Origin: Salinimicrobium flavum
GTDB lineage: Bacteria; Bacteroidota; Bacteroidia; Flavobacteriales; Flavobacteriaceae
Assembly (NCBI RefSeq): GCF_042684505.1
Contig: NZ_JBHULT010000008.1
Coordinates: forward strand, 62,001 to 126,000
Direction: 5' to 3'
DNA length: 64,000 nt
Made by a program: the position numbers and the translations under genes. Within the stretch, counting starts at the first letter, position 1; every line of letters begins with the position of its first letter. Shown here one piece after another: positions 1 to 8,590 of the stretch. The notes under the pieces were generated by a model. It worked only from the letters and a program-made list of their open reading frames with translations. It did no database searches and was not told the origin of the DNA.

Positions 1-1009
1 TATTGGCGATCAAATTTCCGAAGAAAATAAACGGAATAAGTAAAGCCCCCAGAAAAAGACCCGGGATAGAAATTAGAATATCAAATACCCGATGAAAGAA
101 CAGGTAGAACTTGTTTTCGTTACTCCGGCTTAAAGGGAAAAACTTGTAAAAATTACGTTCGATGTGCTGAACTGGTATTCGGTGGGTCTTTTCCTCATAC
201 ACCTGGTTATAGTCCCTCACAGGAAAACCACGCTTCACCAGGGCCATAATGTCTTCATAAAGAGGGGTGCCCGGGCCTGAGATGCTCCCACCCGAGATCA
301 GGACCTCATCCACCCCGTTCCTCTTCAGCGTATCCTCAAGGTCTTCTGAAGGGTACTGGGAAAGACTGATGGTTTCATTGGATAAACTGAGGCCACCGCA
401 TTTGATGTAACCTATAATGTTATAATTAGGATCAGATTTCTCCAGTTGTGAGGCAATGATATCCACATCAAGGGGCTCCCCTATGATCAGGACTCGCCTG
501 TAGAACCTGGGGGAGGAAATAAGGGTTATGTATGCAAACCGCCATAATAACATCGTAAAGACGATGGCGAGGTAGAAGTAAATGATCTGCACCCTGTTTT
601 CTGGAAGGACAGGCGTAAGGACCGGGGTAAGCAGAAAGAAGAGTACGGTCACAGAGGAAGCGAGCACAACATTTTTAAGTACCGTGTAATATTCACTTGC
701 CTTTTGCAGGTCATACAGTTCAAATATGCTGGAGAAAAGGCTGAGATAAGCGGCCAGTACCAGGCTCCAGCGCCAGGAATGATCATTTATACTGAAATAT
801 TCAAGCTGGAAGAGGATTCCCACCACATAAAGTGCGAACAGCACCCATACCACGTCAAAGATGCGCAGGAGCACCTTGCGCTCAGAGATCGCAAATTGTA
901 AGGTAGACTTGGGGGACATGCTAACGCTTTTACGGCGTAAAGATAATGAAGAGTTTAAAGCCGACAGGTTAAAGTCGGTGTTTTTTGAAAGTAACTCTGA
1001 TTGTTCCAT
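1..1009 (-). CDS. Initiating sugar-phosphate transferase (WcaJ/WbaP type), 3' end outside window
   Basis: This open frame runs off the left edge, so only about 336 N-terminal residues are present. It has four predicted membrane segments (around residues 47-65, 78-95, 110-130 and 137-157), a Rossmann-like domain starting at RRVLIIGEP (about 165), and a further hydrophobic hairpin (about 305-333) that precedes the catalytic domain in this family. That order is typical of polyprenyl glycosylphosphotransferases, which put the first sugar-phosphate on undecaprenyl phosphate. The catalytic domain itself lies beyond the edge. The ATG at 1009 is chosen because GGGAG lies just upstream; an in-frame ATG at 919 lacks this. 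It is the last visible gene of the polysaccharide locus. Confidence 0.8.
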   Translation of the reverse strand, partial: MEQSELLSKNTDFNLSALNSSLSLRRKSVSMSPKSTLQFAISERKVLLRIFDVVWVLFALYVVGILFQLEYFSINDHSWRWSLVLAAYLSLFSSIFELYDLQKASEYYTVLKNVVLASSVTVLFFLLTPVLTPVLPENRVQIIYFYLAIVFTMLLWRFAYITLISSPRFYRRVLIIGEPLDVDIIASQLEKSDPNYNIIGYIKCGGLSLSNETISLSQYPSEDLEDTLKRNGVDEVLISGGSISGPGTPLYEDIMALVKRGFPVRDYNQVYEEKTHRIPVQHIERNFYKFFPLSRSNENKFYLFFHRVFDILISIPGLFLGALLIPFIFFGNLIAN

Positions 1010-1672
1010 AAGCTCCCGGTTTCTGCAGCAGCAGATACTATTTGGTTAAATTAATTTTTCAAAATAGCCTGACTTTGGGAGGAGCAGTCAAAAGGCTTTT
1101 TCAGGAAGAAAAGATCCTCCTTTGAAGTTCCCTCTGTTCAATGGAAAAGAAGGAAAAATTTTGTTATTGGTTATAGGGGAGAAAATATAATATGAAGTTA
1201 AAGTAGTAATTTACAGATAAGTATGAAAATTTTTTGAAGATTTTTTTGCCCTGCCTCAAATCTTTTCCTCTCCCCGATCTTCTCCAAAGGTGAGGGAGTT
1301 TATTGGATCTTGGTCCCCGTCATTGATTGCAAATCCGCGCCAGCGGAGGGTAACGAAGTGATGGAGTAACGGAGTGATGAAGTGACGGAATGACGAAGTA
1401 ACAATTATCGAATTAGCCATTCACTATTCACGAATTAACGGCCCTCCAATTAACAAATCAGGCTTTAATCTTGTCCCGCCTTCATAATTCCTTCAATCAC
1501 CCTCATCCTCTCCCAGGGAAAGGGAGCTATTGGCCTCCCCGTCACGGATTGCAAATTTTCACCAGCGGCAGAGATTCAAAAAATTCCGGATTTACCTTAA
1601 AGTCTTGATTCTTGTCTCTTGATTCTTGTTTCTTTTATAACTCATAAATGTTCCCGTACTTCATATTCCGGT
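1010..1672. other. Repeat-rich intergenic region without a credible gene
   Basis: No coding frame here looks real. The stretch holds an 8-bp tandem repeat (1350-1404), a direct repeat of TTGATTCTTGT (1601-1636), two C-rich CCTCTCCC segments followed by GAGGGAG or AAGGGAG (about 1265-1300 and 1505-1530), and two copies of GATTGCAAAT followed by CCAGCGG (about 1325 and 1538). Similar pieces occur near 55.2-55.9 kb, so these are dispersed genomic repeats. Confidence 0.6.
1350..1404. repeat. Degenerate 8-bp tandem repeat (GTRAYGRA)
   Basis: Seven consecutive 8-base units fit the pattern GTRAYGRA: GTAACGAA, GTGATGGA, GTAACGGA, GTGATGAA, GTGACGGA, ATGACGAA and a partial GTAACAA. The period is kept while the bases drift between A and G or C and T. 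It is noncoding on both strands. Confidence 0.8.
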
Positions 1673-2686
1673 TTACTTGCTCAGTAATTCCTTCCAGGAT
1701 TTTTTTACCCTCTCCCAATCAAAAGCCTCCACTTTCTTTCTCGCTGCAATGGTTCTTTCATGGGCACGGTCAGGATCCTGAAGGAGGTTTTTTAAGGCAG
1801 AAACCATTCGTTCGGGGTCATCGGGGTTGACGAGAATTCCATCTATGTCGGCAGAAATGAGGTATGGGAGTCCGCCGACGTTAGTAGAGACCACGGGCAG
1901 ACCTAAAGCCATAGCTTCGATGACGCTTACGGGAGAGTTGTCAATATTGGTGGTATTGAGGAAGATATCATAGCTTTCAGAAAGAGCCATCCATTCTTCT
2001 TTAGCCAGGCGGCCAGGGAAACGAACCGGCAGCTGGTGCAGCTTGGCGTAGCGGATGCAATCTTTCCAGGAATCATCCTTCACCGGGCCTATCATGCAAA
2101 GTTCAGCTCCGGGATAATCGGGCAGCAGCAACTCCAGTACCTTCAAAGCCTGCATCGGATTGTAAATCTCTGCAAAGGCACGTACCCATAGCAGCTTTGG
2201 ACGAAGTTCAGAACGCTCTTTAAAATGATAATCTTCCAGATTAATAGAATTGGGAATGTATCGCACGTTAGTGAAGCCGGCCTGCTGGAAAACGGTTTTC
2301 ATATACAGCGAAGGAGCCACATTTATAAAGGCCTTTCCAAATAGCTTTTTTGACACCTTAGGAGAGTGTTCGAGTCGGCCGGGAAGTTCCCCGCCGTGGA
2401 GAATGGGAATGTACTTTAAACCCAGCCTTTGGCATAGCATCGCAACTGTATAGGCATACCAGAAGTTCTGGGTGCTGTAGGTATCGATGAGGAAGTAGTC
2501 TGCGGTATTCCTGTTCCTGTACACAGTCGATACCATATCTACGAACCGGAACAGCTTGTTCTTTTTTGCTGAAGCTGTTTTTACTGTAAATCCTTCTTCT
2601 CTGAGTAGGGGTGCCAGGGTGTCAATGGAGGTGGGAATGCCACCGCTGGTGTATAATTTGTTACCTATGTAGATTAGGTTTTTCAG
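1673..2686 (-). CDS. GT4 glycosyltransferase, no canonical start codon
   Basis: This is a GT-B fold, group 1 glycosyltransferase. The C-terminal half carries the usual donor-site region (SPVSVIEAMALGLPVVSTNV). It is clearly paralogous to the next gene upstream (3252-4271): IDTYxxQNF, YIPILHGG, NVAPS, IPNSI and the C-terminal half all match. The first in-frame ATG (2536) would remove the N-terminal 50 residues. Translation of the same frame above it gives LIYIGNK, GGIPTSID and VKTAS, which align with the paralogue start, and it stays open up to a stop at 2717-2719. No ATG, GTG or TTG lies in that stretch. I place the start at the CTG at 2686, giving 337 residues against 339 in the paralogue. 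The start may instead be lost. Confidence 0.75.
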   Translation of the reverse strand: MKNLIYIGNKLYTSGGIPTSIDTLAPLLREEGFTVKTASAKKNKLFRFVDMVSTVYRNRNTADYFLIDTYSTQNFWYAYTVAMLCQRLGLKYIPILHGGELPGRLEHSPKVSKKLFGKAFINVAPSLYMKTVFQQAGFTNVRYIPNSINLEDYHFKERSELRPKLLWVRAFAEIYNPMQALKVLELLLPDYPGAELCMIGPVKDDSWKDCIRYAKLHQLPVRFPGRLAKEEWMALSESYDIFLNTTNIDNSPVSVIEAMALGLPVVSTNVGGLPYLISADIDGILVNPDDPERMVSALKNLLQDPDRAHERTIAARKKVEAFDWERVKKSWKELLSK

Positions 2687-3251
2687 GATCTGCTTAAGAT
2701 GTTTGAGTAAAAGTAATTAAAATTAATACACTGTCACCTTGACCTCGCGACGCATAAACAATTATCCTGTTCAATGTTAGGCGAAGATGGAAAGGTAGGT
2801 GTTAGATTAAACTTCTAAGTTTAGGTCCATTGAAATGTCTTCCTCTCCCCCAGGTCAACAGTAATTCTTATAAATTTCATGATTGTTCATTTTTTTGCTG
2901 TGCATTCCTCTCCCTGCGGTCGTCGGATGCAGGCAAAACGAACCAAAAAAAGGACACTTTTTTGAAGGTGTTTTCAGCTTTGCTTCTGCAAGCTGAAACC
3001 GAAATCTTCCGGCTAAATTTTCTCCAAGGCTTCAAAAATTATTAACGCCGAAAGATTTCTACACTGCCAAAAAAGAAACTAACCAACAATAATCTGGATA
3101 TCAACGGATAAATTTTATTCTCGGGACAGTACTCCTCCTAACGTCCCAAAGACTAAGAAAACGTTAAGCATCGACAGGTAATAGCTTTAAATTAGTAGTA
3201 CTTAAATATTCAATATAAATTATTCAATTATTACTCCTTATTCCTTAGACA
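2687..3251. other. A/T-rich intergenic gap, no gene seen
   Basis: About 530 bases separate the two paralogous glycosyltransferase genes. The only longer open frame (plus strand, about 2830-3045) has no recognisable motif and a biased composition, so I do not call it. Short C-rich pieces (CCTCTCCC) and a GTTCAATGTT motif near 2770 resemble the dispersed repeats found elsewhere in the window. I see no promoter or terminator I can support. Confidence 0.5.
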
Positions 3252-4271
3252 TTATTCATTTAAGACAGCAATCCACTCTTCCTTCACGATCTCCCAATCA
3301 AACCTTCTGACTTTCTCATAAGCTGCTTGTGCGATTTCCCTGCATTTTTCGGGATCCTGAAGCAGATCTTCTATGGCGCTGACCATTGCGGAGACATCGT
3401 TTTGAGGTACCAGAATACCGTCTTTTCCGTCTTCAATGAGGTAAGGCATACCGCCGACATCTGTAGAGATCACCGGGAGGCCGAGGGCCATGGCTTCTAT
3501 GACACTTATTGGGGTATTGTCAACATCGGTGGAATTGATGAAGAAATCATAATCAACTGAAATAGCGGCCCAATCTTTCTTTTTCATTTTCCCCGGAAAT
3601 TCTACAGGTAAATTTTGTCTCGCTGCATATTCCATGCATTTCTCAAGAGAGCCGTCCTTCTCGGGTCCAACCATACTCATCTTAGCATCGGGATGCTTGC
3701 GGTAGATCTGCTCAAAAACCTTTACAGCCATCATTGGATTGTACCGGTCCTGAAACCTGCGCACCCACAGAAATTTAGGCCCGAAGGTCTTCCTTTCCTT
3801 AAAAGGATAATTTTCCAGCGTAATGGAGTTAGGAATTATGCGGGAGTTAGTGAAATTGTGAGCTATAAAGATGTCGTATAAAAAGTGGGAGGGCGCAACG
3901 TTGAGTCGGGCGTTGCCGAAAAGCGACTTCGAAAGGTTAGGAGATTTGTCGATACGTTCCTTTAAATTTCCTCCGTGTAATATTGGAATATATGGCAATT
4001 TTAACTGTTGACACAGCTTGCCGATGCTGTAGGCATAATAGAAGTTTTGTGCACCGTAAGTATCAATAAGCACGGTGTCTGTCTCCTTGCGGTGGGTCCA
4101 GATAAGGGAGAGCATTTCCACCAGCCGCAGGGCTTTGTTATCCTTACTTGAAGCAGTTTTCACCCAATACCCCTCCTGCTTCAATACTTCGCTAAAAAAA
4201 GAAATATAGGTAGCGGTAAAGGTGGGATTGGAAAGATTGTTACCTATATAAAGAATTCTTTTTTTCATCAA
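3252..4271 (-). CDS. GT4 glycosyltransferase
   Basis: A 339-residue group 1 glycosyltransferase with a GT-B fold. The N-terminal Rossmann start (RILYIGNN), the acceptor-domain motif YIPILHGG and the donor-site region TPISVIEAMALGLPVIST are all present. It should transfer a sugar from a nucleotide donor to a lipid-linked intermediate at the inner face of the membrane. It begins directly after the stop of the polymerase gene, so both are probably cotranscribed. The downstream gene (1673-2686) is a tandem paralogue. Donor and acceptor cannot be read from the sequence. Confidence 0.9.
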   Translation of the reverse strand: MMKKRILYIGNNLSNPTFTATYISFFSEVLKQEGYWVKTASSKDNKALRLVEMLSLIWTHRKETDTVLIDTYGAQNFYYAYSIGKLCQQLKLPYIPILHGGNLKERIDKSPNLSKSLFGNARLNVAPSHFLYDIFIAHNFTNSRIIPNSITLENYPFKERKTFGPKFLWVRRFQDRYNPMMAVKVFEQIYRKHPDAKMSMVGPEKDGSLEKCMEYAARQNLPVEFPGKMKKKDWAAISVDYDFFINSTDVDNTPISVIEAMALGLPVISTDVGGMPYLIEDGKDGILVPQNDVSAMVSAIEDLLQDPEKCREIAQAAYEKVRRFDWEIVKEEWIAVLNE

Positions 4272-5693
4272 CTATTCTATAACCGTACCGGCCGTTTTTG
4301 CTTCAATGCTTTTTATTTTCCCCGGTCTTTTCTTGTCCTCCACAATGTATAGGAGGGCCAGTCCATACACAAAAGCCGGTAGGGCAATTCTCATGGCCGA
4401 ATGGTTAATGGTGAGGAACCAAAAGGCTAAGAAAGCTAAAAAATAGTAATTGTTTCTAAACTTTGTCCAAAATATAATGGGGACAAATATAAGAATTAGA
4501 ATGGCTACCACACCTAATAATCCATGTTCAGAAAGTAATCTACTAATTTCATTATGAGTGGCAATCTCCACTCCTAAATTCTCTTCCCTAAATTCAATAC
4601 CCTTTCCAACACCTATGCCGGTAACGGGATTTTTATAAAACCCGTACAACTCAGTTTTTACCAATTCCACTCTACCCGTTGTAATATCTTCCTTAAGATT
4701 CCCAGCTGCATCCCTTCCTTCGTAACGGTTTTCTAAAAGACCAAAAGTCTGGGTTGAAGTAATAAACCAAATAGCCAAAAACGATAAACCTAATAAGATT
4801 GTTTTGAACCTTATTTTTCCTTTTTCTCTAGAGCTCTGTTTATAATAGAATAGAAGAATAAAAGCCAAAACACAAACTAAAGCCGTAAAAACACCACCTC
4901 TAGAAAAGGTCACCAAAGCTCGATATCCTATCATTAGAAGTAATATAGTATCTAGTAAATTGATTGTTTTACTTTTTAAAGTGAAAATTCGGGTAACAAG
5001 CAGAAAAGTCCCAAATCCAAAGACAGTAGAGATTTGATTAGGTCCATATCCACCCGTCGCAGCATAATTTCCTGATAAGCTAACTATCCCTTCATGCAGA
5101 GTTGGTGTATATAAGTACAAATAAAACATTTGAGAAAGGAGAGGTAAAAGCAACATTAGTATCACCTTCTCAAAATCTTTCTTCTGAATCTTTTTATAGT
5201 AGCAATATAAGGCTGAAACTCCTAAACATACAGGGCCCGCCAAGTTAAATGCAATACTTTTTCTGAATTCAGCTTCATAACTCATTGTTATGGAAGCCAC
5301 TACAATACCGGGAATTAGAATTAGGAGATAAGTCCAAAAAGGGACTGTTTTTGATGATGTTCCCTTAAAAAACATCCCAATGAGAAGAAAAAGAATTACC
5401 GCATATTTCCCTGTCTCGTAAAAGAACAGAGCCTCCGTCTGTCTCCAAAAAACCTCTACACCGGCAATATAGGCCGCTGCCATTAAAGCTTCATTATTGC
5501 GGTTACGATTCTGAAGAGTGATAAATAAAAAATATCCAAATACACCTAAGAAGTAAAAAAAAGAAGCTCCTTTAAATAAGTAAATAGCAATGGCAATTCC
5601 TAAGTGAAGCAGCAACAGTTTGACGTACTCCATTTTTGCCAACCTGGAAAGAGTGGCAGAGTAACGGTGGTTAAAGGATGCGACTGCAGGCAT
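4272..5693 (-). CDS. O-antigen polymerase/ligase (Wzy/WaaL family)
   Basis: A polytopic membrane protein with roughly ten to twelve hydrophobic segments. The family features are the segment ALVTFSRGGVF before the large loop and GIGVGKGIEF followed by THNEISRLLSEHGLLG in the loop, as in the Wzy_C (PF04932) superfamily. It would polymerise or ligate lipid-linked repeat units on the periplasmic side. The predicted start at 5693 adds a short polar leader (MPAVASFNHRYS); a start at the internal Met in MEYVKLLLLH (5633) is also plausible. Polymerase and ligase cannot be told apart from sequence. Confidence 0.85.
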   Translation of the reverse strand: MPAVASFNHRYSATLSRLAKMEYVKLLLLHLGIAIAIYLFKGASFFYFLGVFGYFLFITLQNRNRNNEALMAAAYIAGVEVFWRQTEALFFYETGKYAVILFLLIGMFFKGTSSKTVPFWTYLLILIPGIVVASITMSYEAEFRKSIAFNLAGPVCLGVSALYCYYKKIQKKDFEKVILMLLLPLLSQMFYLYLYTPTLHEGIVSLSGNYAATGGYGPNQISTVFGFGTFLLVTRIFTLKSKTINLLDTILLLMIGYRALVTFSRGGVFTALVCVLAFILLFYYKQSSREKGKIRFKTILLGLSFLAIWFITSTQTFGLLENRYEGRDAAGNLKEDITTGRVELVKTELYGFYKNPVTGIGVGKGIEFREENLGVEIATHNEISRLLSEHGLLGVVAILILIFVPIIFWTKFRNNYYFLAFLAFWFLTINHSAMRIALPAFVYGLALLYIVEDKKRPGKIKSIEAKTAGTVIE

Positions 5694-5731
5694 AACTCAA
5701 GATCAGAATACAATAATACGGAAAACAAAAA

Positions 5732-5763
5732 GTTCAATGTTCAAGGTTCCATATTTAATGTTT
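5732..5763. repeat. GTTCAATG/TTGAAC-type intergenic repeat
   Basis: Sequence GTTCAATGTTCAAGG followed by a TTTAATGTTT tail lies between the polymerase and the next GT4 gene and overlaps that gene's stop codon. The same word family recurs at 6853-6877 and 7311-7354. Confidence 0.5.
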
Positions 5764-6813
5764 AAAAAAATCCAGCACCTCTGGTATTATAATTTCTTCG
5801 GAATAAGTCTTTTTAATTACCTGCTGAAAAGATAGGGCATCTGATTTTCGAACCTGATCATTTTCAATATATTCCCTGATTGCCTGTGCCAGGGCTTCCG
5901 AATCTTGAGGAGCAACTAACTTTCCGGCCGATCCTATAACCTCGGCACACTGACCCACATCGGTAGAGATTACCGGAATTCCGGCACGACCGTATTCGAG
6001 GAGAGCCATCGGCAGACCTTCTGATTCAGAAGATAAAATCCCAAGATCAGCCTGATCAATATATGATGAAACATTTTCCTGCTCTCCATAAATAAAAACA
6101 TCCTGATTTAGATCCTGGTGGTGAATATATTTTTTAATTTTAACTGAATAAGAATCCTGCTCATTTTTTCCCAACAGGTGCAGGGTAGTTTTCGGGTGAT
6201 CCTTTTTTATAAGTTCGAAAGCCTTAAGCAAATTCAGGTGGTCTTTCTGCGGCCGGAAATTGGCGACGCAAATGATCTTAATACTGTCTCCTCCTTTTAA
6301 TTTCATATTTTCTCCTGAACCGAAGTTTTCCGGAAGAAAATTTTTAAAGAACCGCACCTCCTTGGAGGAAAGGTTTTTCTTTGACCATTCTTCAAGGTCG
6401 TTATTCACCGCTATAATTCCGTCAAAATATTTTGAGGCAGGTTTTAGTAAGCCTGGTTTTCTACTACTCAACTCCCTTCCGTAATGATCATGCCAAACCA
6501 ATTTTACACCCGGCAGACTCAGCTTGACTAATAATGCCAGAAACCAGGAACTGCTATGGGCCTGGATGAGATCGATCTTATTTTCTTTTACAAATCTTCG
6601 CAGTTTTATAAATGCCTGCAAGTCCAACGTGTTTTTTTTATTCAGAAACAAGTAACCTACATCTGATGACAGCTGCTTTTTCAGCAAACCTTCTTTTCGG
6701 GTACAGCATAGAAATGATGCGTCGATGCGCTTTGCCAAGGCGCTGGCATATGTTACAGACATGCGTTCAGCTCCACCACTTCTAAGGGAATCGATTAACT
6801 GTAATACTCGCAT
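5755..6813 (-). CDS. GT4 glycosyltransferase
   Basis: Group 1 glycosyltransferase of about 352 residues. It starts with the typical N-terminal MRVLQLIDSLRSGGAERM (the SGGAE motif binds in the acceptor domain) and ends with the donor-domain motif SESEGLPMALLEYGRAGIPV. A longer frame opens at 6879, but its extra 22 residues are translated from a GTTCAA-type repeat and do not resemble the family, so the start at 6813 is preferred. The gene is part of the minus-strand polysaccharide run. Its sugar specificity is unknown. Confidence 0.88.
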   Translation of the reverse strand: MRVLQLIDSLRSGGAERMSVTYASALAKRIDASFLCCTRKEGLLKKQLSSDVGYLFLNKKNTLDLQAFIKLRRFVKENKIDLIQAHSSSWFLALLVKLSLPGVKLVWHDHYGRELSSRKPGLLKPASKYFDGIIAVNNDLEEWSKKNLSSKEVRFFKNFLPENFGSGENMKLKGGDSIKIICVANFRPQKDHLNLLKAFELIKKDHPKTTLHLLGKNEQDSYSVKIKKYIHHQDLNQDVFIYGEQENVSSYIDQADLGILSSESEGLPMALLEYGRAGIPVISTDVGQCAEVIGSAGKLVAPQDSEALAQAIREYIENDQVRKSDALSFQQVIKKTYSEEIIIPEVLDFFKH

Positions 6814-6852
6814 GTTATCATTTGACTGAATATTATATTCCCTATCATTTTT

Positions 6853-6877
6853 GTTCAATGTTGAACGTTTAACGTGC
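6853..6877. repeat. GTTCAATG/TTGAAC-type intergenic repeat
   Basis: GTTCAATGTTGAACGTTTAA is an imperfect palindrome in the gap upstream of the GT4 gene start. It is one of three related copies in 5.7-7.4 kb and brackets the four-helix bundle gene on one side. Confidence 0.5.
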
Positions 6878-6898
6878 ATCCGTTTTCACTTCAGGTTA

Positions 6899-7297
6899 TT
6901 AGTTTTTCTTCTTAAACTTTGGGCCTTTTAAATTGGATCTGTTCAGAAAATTAATTAAAGCTGTGATTTTGGCAATTTCCTTTTCGCATTTATCAGATAA
7001 ACTTTTAAACTCCATTTCCGAAATTAGGTTTTTATCCTGTGCGCGGTACAGTTGAGACTTTAATTCGGTACAGGAGCCGCGGGAGAAACTCATAAAATTT
7101 CTGAACTCCATATTTCCACCTCTTCCGAATCCTTCTGCTATGTTATCCATTATAGATCCAGAACTCCTATCCATTTGATCCTTTAAGGAATACCTTTTAC
7201 CAACGGCTGTGGTTTCAAATAAAGTTTCAACATCAACACAAATTTCTCTCGCTAAAACCCAAACCTCCAGATCTTCAAAACTTTCTACTTTCCCCAT
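6899..7297 (-). CDS. Four-helix bundle protein (23S rRNA IVP / bAvd-like family)
   Basis: A 132-residue all-helical protein. FEDLEVWVLAREI at the start, the central SIMDNIAEGFGR and the following FMSFSRGSCTELKSQL are hallmark motifs of the four-helix bundle family (TIGR02436, PF05635). This family includes proteins encoded in 23S rRNA intervening sequences and the Avd accessory proteins of diversity-generating retroelements. No reverse transcriptase or variable repeat is nearby, so this is an orphan copy. It is flanked on both sides by GTTCAA-type repeats. Its role in a sugar locus is unknown and it may be a passenger. Confidence 0.88.
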   Translation of the reverse strand: MGKVESFEDLEVWVLAREICVDVETLFETTAVGKRYSLKDQMDRSSGSIMDNIAEGFGRGGNMEFRNFMSFSRGSCTELKSQLYRAQDKNLISEMEFKSLSDKCEKEIAKITALINFLNRSNLKGPKFKKKN

Positions 7298-7310
7298 ACC
7301 TTTAATTTTA

Positions 7311-7354
7311 GTTCAAGAGCACCTTGAACTTTAAACGTTAGACGATGAACCTTG
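7311..7354. repeat. GTTCAA/TTGAAC-type intergenic repeat
   Basis: The gap upstream of the four-helix bundle gene contains GTTCAAGAGCACCTTGAAC, a 6-bp inverted repeat, followed by TTTAAACGTTAGACG. It is related to the copies at 5732 and 6853. Confidence 0.5.
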
Positions 7355-7360
7355 CTTTTG

Positions 7361-8590
7361 CTACTTTTTATTGTTTAGCACCTCTTTTATCGCCTCCTCA
7401 AACCTTTCTAATGTATATTCCTGACTCCATTTTTTAGCTTCCTCAGACATACGTTTCATTTCTTCCTGATCTGTTAACAATTTTAAAATTTTCGCAACAT
7501 CCTGTCCTCTGTTCTCTGTCCTCTGTCCACTCCTTTTTAGCTGTTGGCTATTGGCTGTTGGCTGTTGGCAACAATCTTCCAATAATACTCCTCTACTACC
7601 GTACTTGAGCATCCACGGTACACAGCTTACAGGGGTCGCTATGGGAATACCGCCAAAGAACATGCCTTCTGCAATGGCTTTGGGCCAGCCTTCAGACATG
7701 GATGGCAAGATCACGAAATGAGCTTTTTGATAAGCTTCTTTTAATTCTTCAATAGGTCGGTTTCCTTTGAAGATCACTATTTCCTCCAGTTCATTCTTCG
7801 TAACGTATTTCTCCAACCTCTTTCTTTCCGGACCAACTCCATAGATGTGCAGGCTTGCGCAGATCTCCCGATTGGTACCATTTTCACTTACTGAATTTAT
7901 CGCTTCTACTAGCTTCACTGCTTCCAACGGCCGCTTCCCCTTCACCAGGTTCCCCACAAATAAAAAAATTAAATGTTCTGAAAAAGCCTTTTCAGGCACC
8001 TCAGCTATTTCCTTTTTGGAAAAAGAAGCGGTAAAAAATGGGACAACATTCTTCGACTGCCCCGGCCATTGACCGTAGACCAGCACCTGCATATTCCGTG
8101 TCAAAAATGAATTGCTAAGAATCCATTTTTGAAGCCTATAGGTCCAGGGTTGAACTGACTGTGGATCCCAGTTGCCGGCATATTTTGCTGATTTTGGTTT
8201 TGAAGGAAAAAAGACCTGGCAAATACAGGCCAGAAGCCCAATATTCCCAGGACACCGTAAATGCAAATGGTCTGCCCTCCTCATCGCACCGAACATTTTG
8301 AAGAAGATATATGGAATTTTAATAAAAGCCTTTACAGCAGACAAGAAACTGAGAAAATTAAAAGAAGGAATTTCATTAAAGGTCAACTTTGAATGTTCGT
8401 ATCTAATTACTCCCCCCCCCAGTTCCTCAGTCCCAGAGGCCCCTCGTTCCCAAGTTGTCAAAGGTGCAATCATCTCCACTTCCTCCACATGATTCCACCA
8501 TATGTTCATCTCTCGCACATAAGGCGCATAGGCGTAATACCACCCCTCCCGCTCTTTATGTTCTACATGAGTGAAGATCGCAAATCGCAT
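7361..8590 (-). CDS. GT4 glycosyltransferase with an in-frame repeat insertion
   Basis: Group 1 glycosyltransferase of 409 residues. The N-terminal domain begins MRFAIFTHVEHKE, and the donor-site region SMSEGWPKAIAEGMFFGG is intact, with the conserved Glu pair. The start at 8590 is chosen because its ATG overlaps the stop of the upstream methyltransferase (TAATG); a longer frame to 8629 would read into that gene. Just after the donor motif, about 25 residues rich in Q, N, R and T (QQPTANSQQL, GQRTENRGQ) interrupt an otherwise normal C-terminal domain. They are encoded by a repeat that is intergenic elsewhere (see 7498-7573). The enzyme may still fold, because the insertion lies in a surface loop before the last helices. 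Confidence 0.85.
   Translation of the reverse strand: MRFAIFTHVEHKEREGWYYAYAPYVREMNIWWNHVEEVEMIAPLTTWERGASGTEELGGGVIRYEHSKLTFNEIPSFNFLSFLSAVKAFIKIPYIFFKMFGAMRRADHLHLRCPGNIGLLACICQVFFPSKPKSAKYAGNWDPQSVQPWTYRLQKWILSNSFLTRNMQVLVYGQWPGQSKNVVPFFTASFSKKEIAEVPEKAFSEHLIFLFVGNLVKGKRPLEAVKLVEAINSVSENGTNREICASLHIYGVGPERKRLEKYVTKNELEEIVIFKGNRPIEELKEAYQKAHFVILPSMSEGWPKAIAEGMFFGGIPIATPVSCVPWMLKYGSRGVLLEDCCQQPTANSQQLKRSGQRTENRGQDVAKILKLLTDQEEMKRMSEEAKKWSQEYTLERFEEAIKEVLNNKK
7498..7573. repeat. Repeat cassette inside a GT4 gene
   Basis: On the plus strand this reads CCTGTCCTCTGTTCTCTGTC followed by several copies of CTGTTGGC or CTATTGGC. The same GCTGTTGGC/GCTATTGGC words occur in the noncoding gap at about 50339-50392. 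Length and frame are such that the host gene stays open. Confidence 0.7.

Noticed and set aside
2830..3045. A 71-residue plus-strand frame in the gap between the GT4 paralogues
   Set aside because: No motif, no start signal, and it runs through repeat-like sequence.
6899..7297. Part of a diversity-generating retroelement (Avd role)
   Set aside because: No reverse transcriptase and no template/variable repeat pair was seen in the window.
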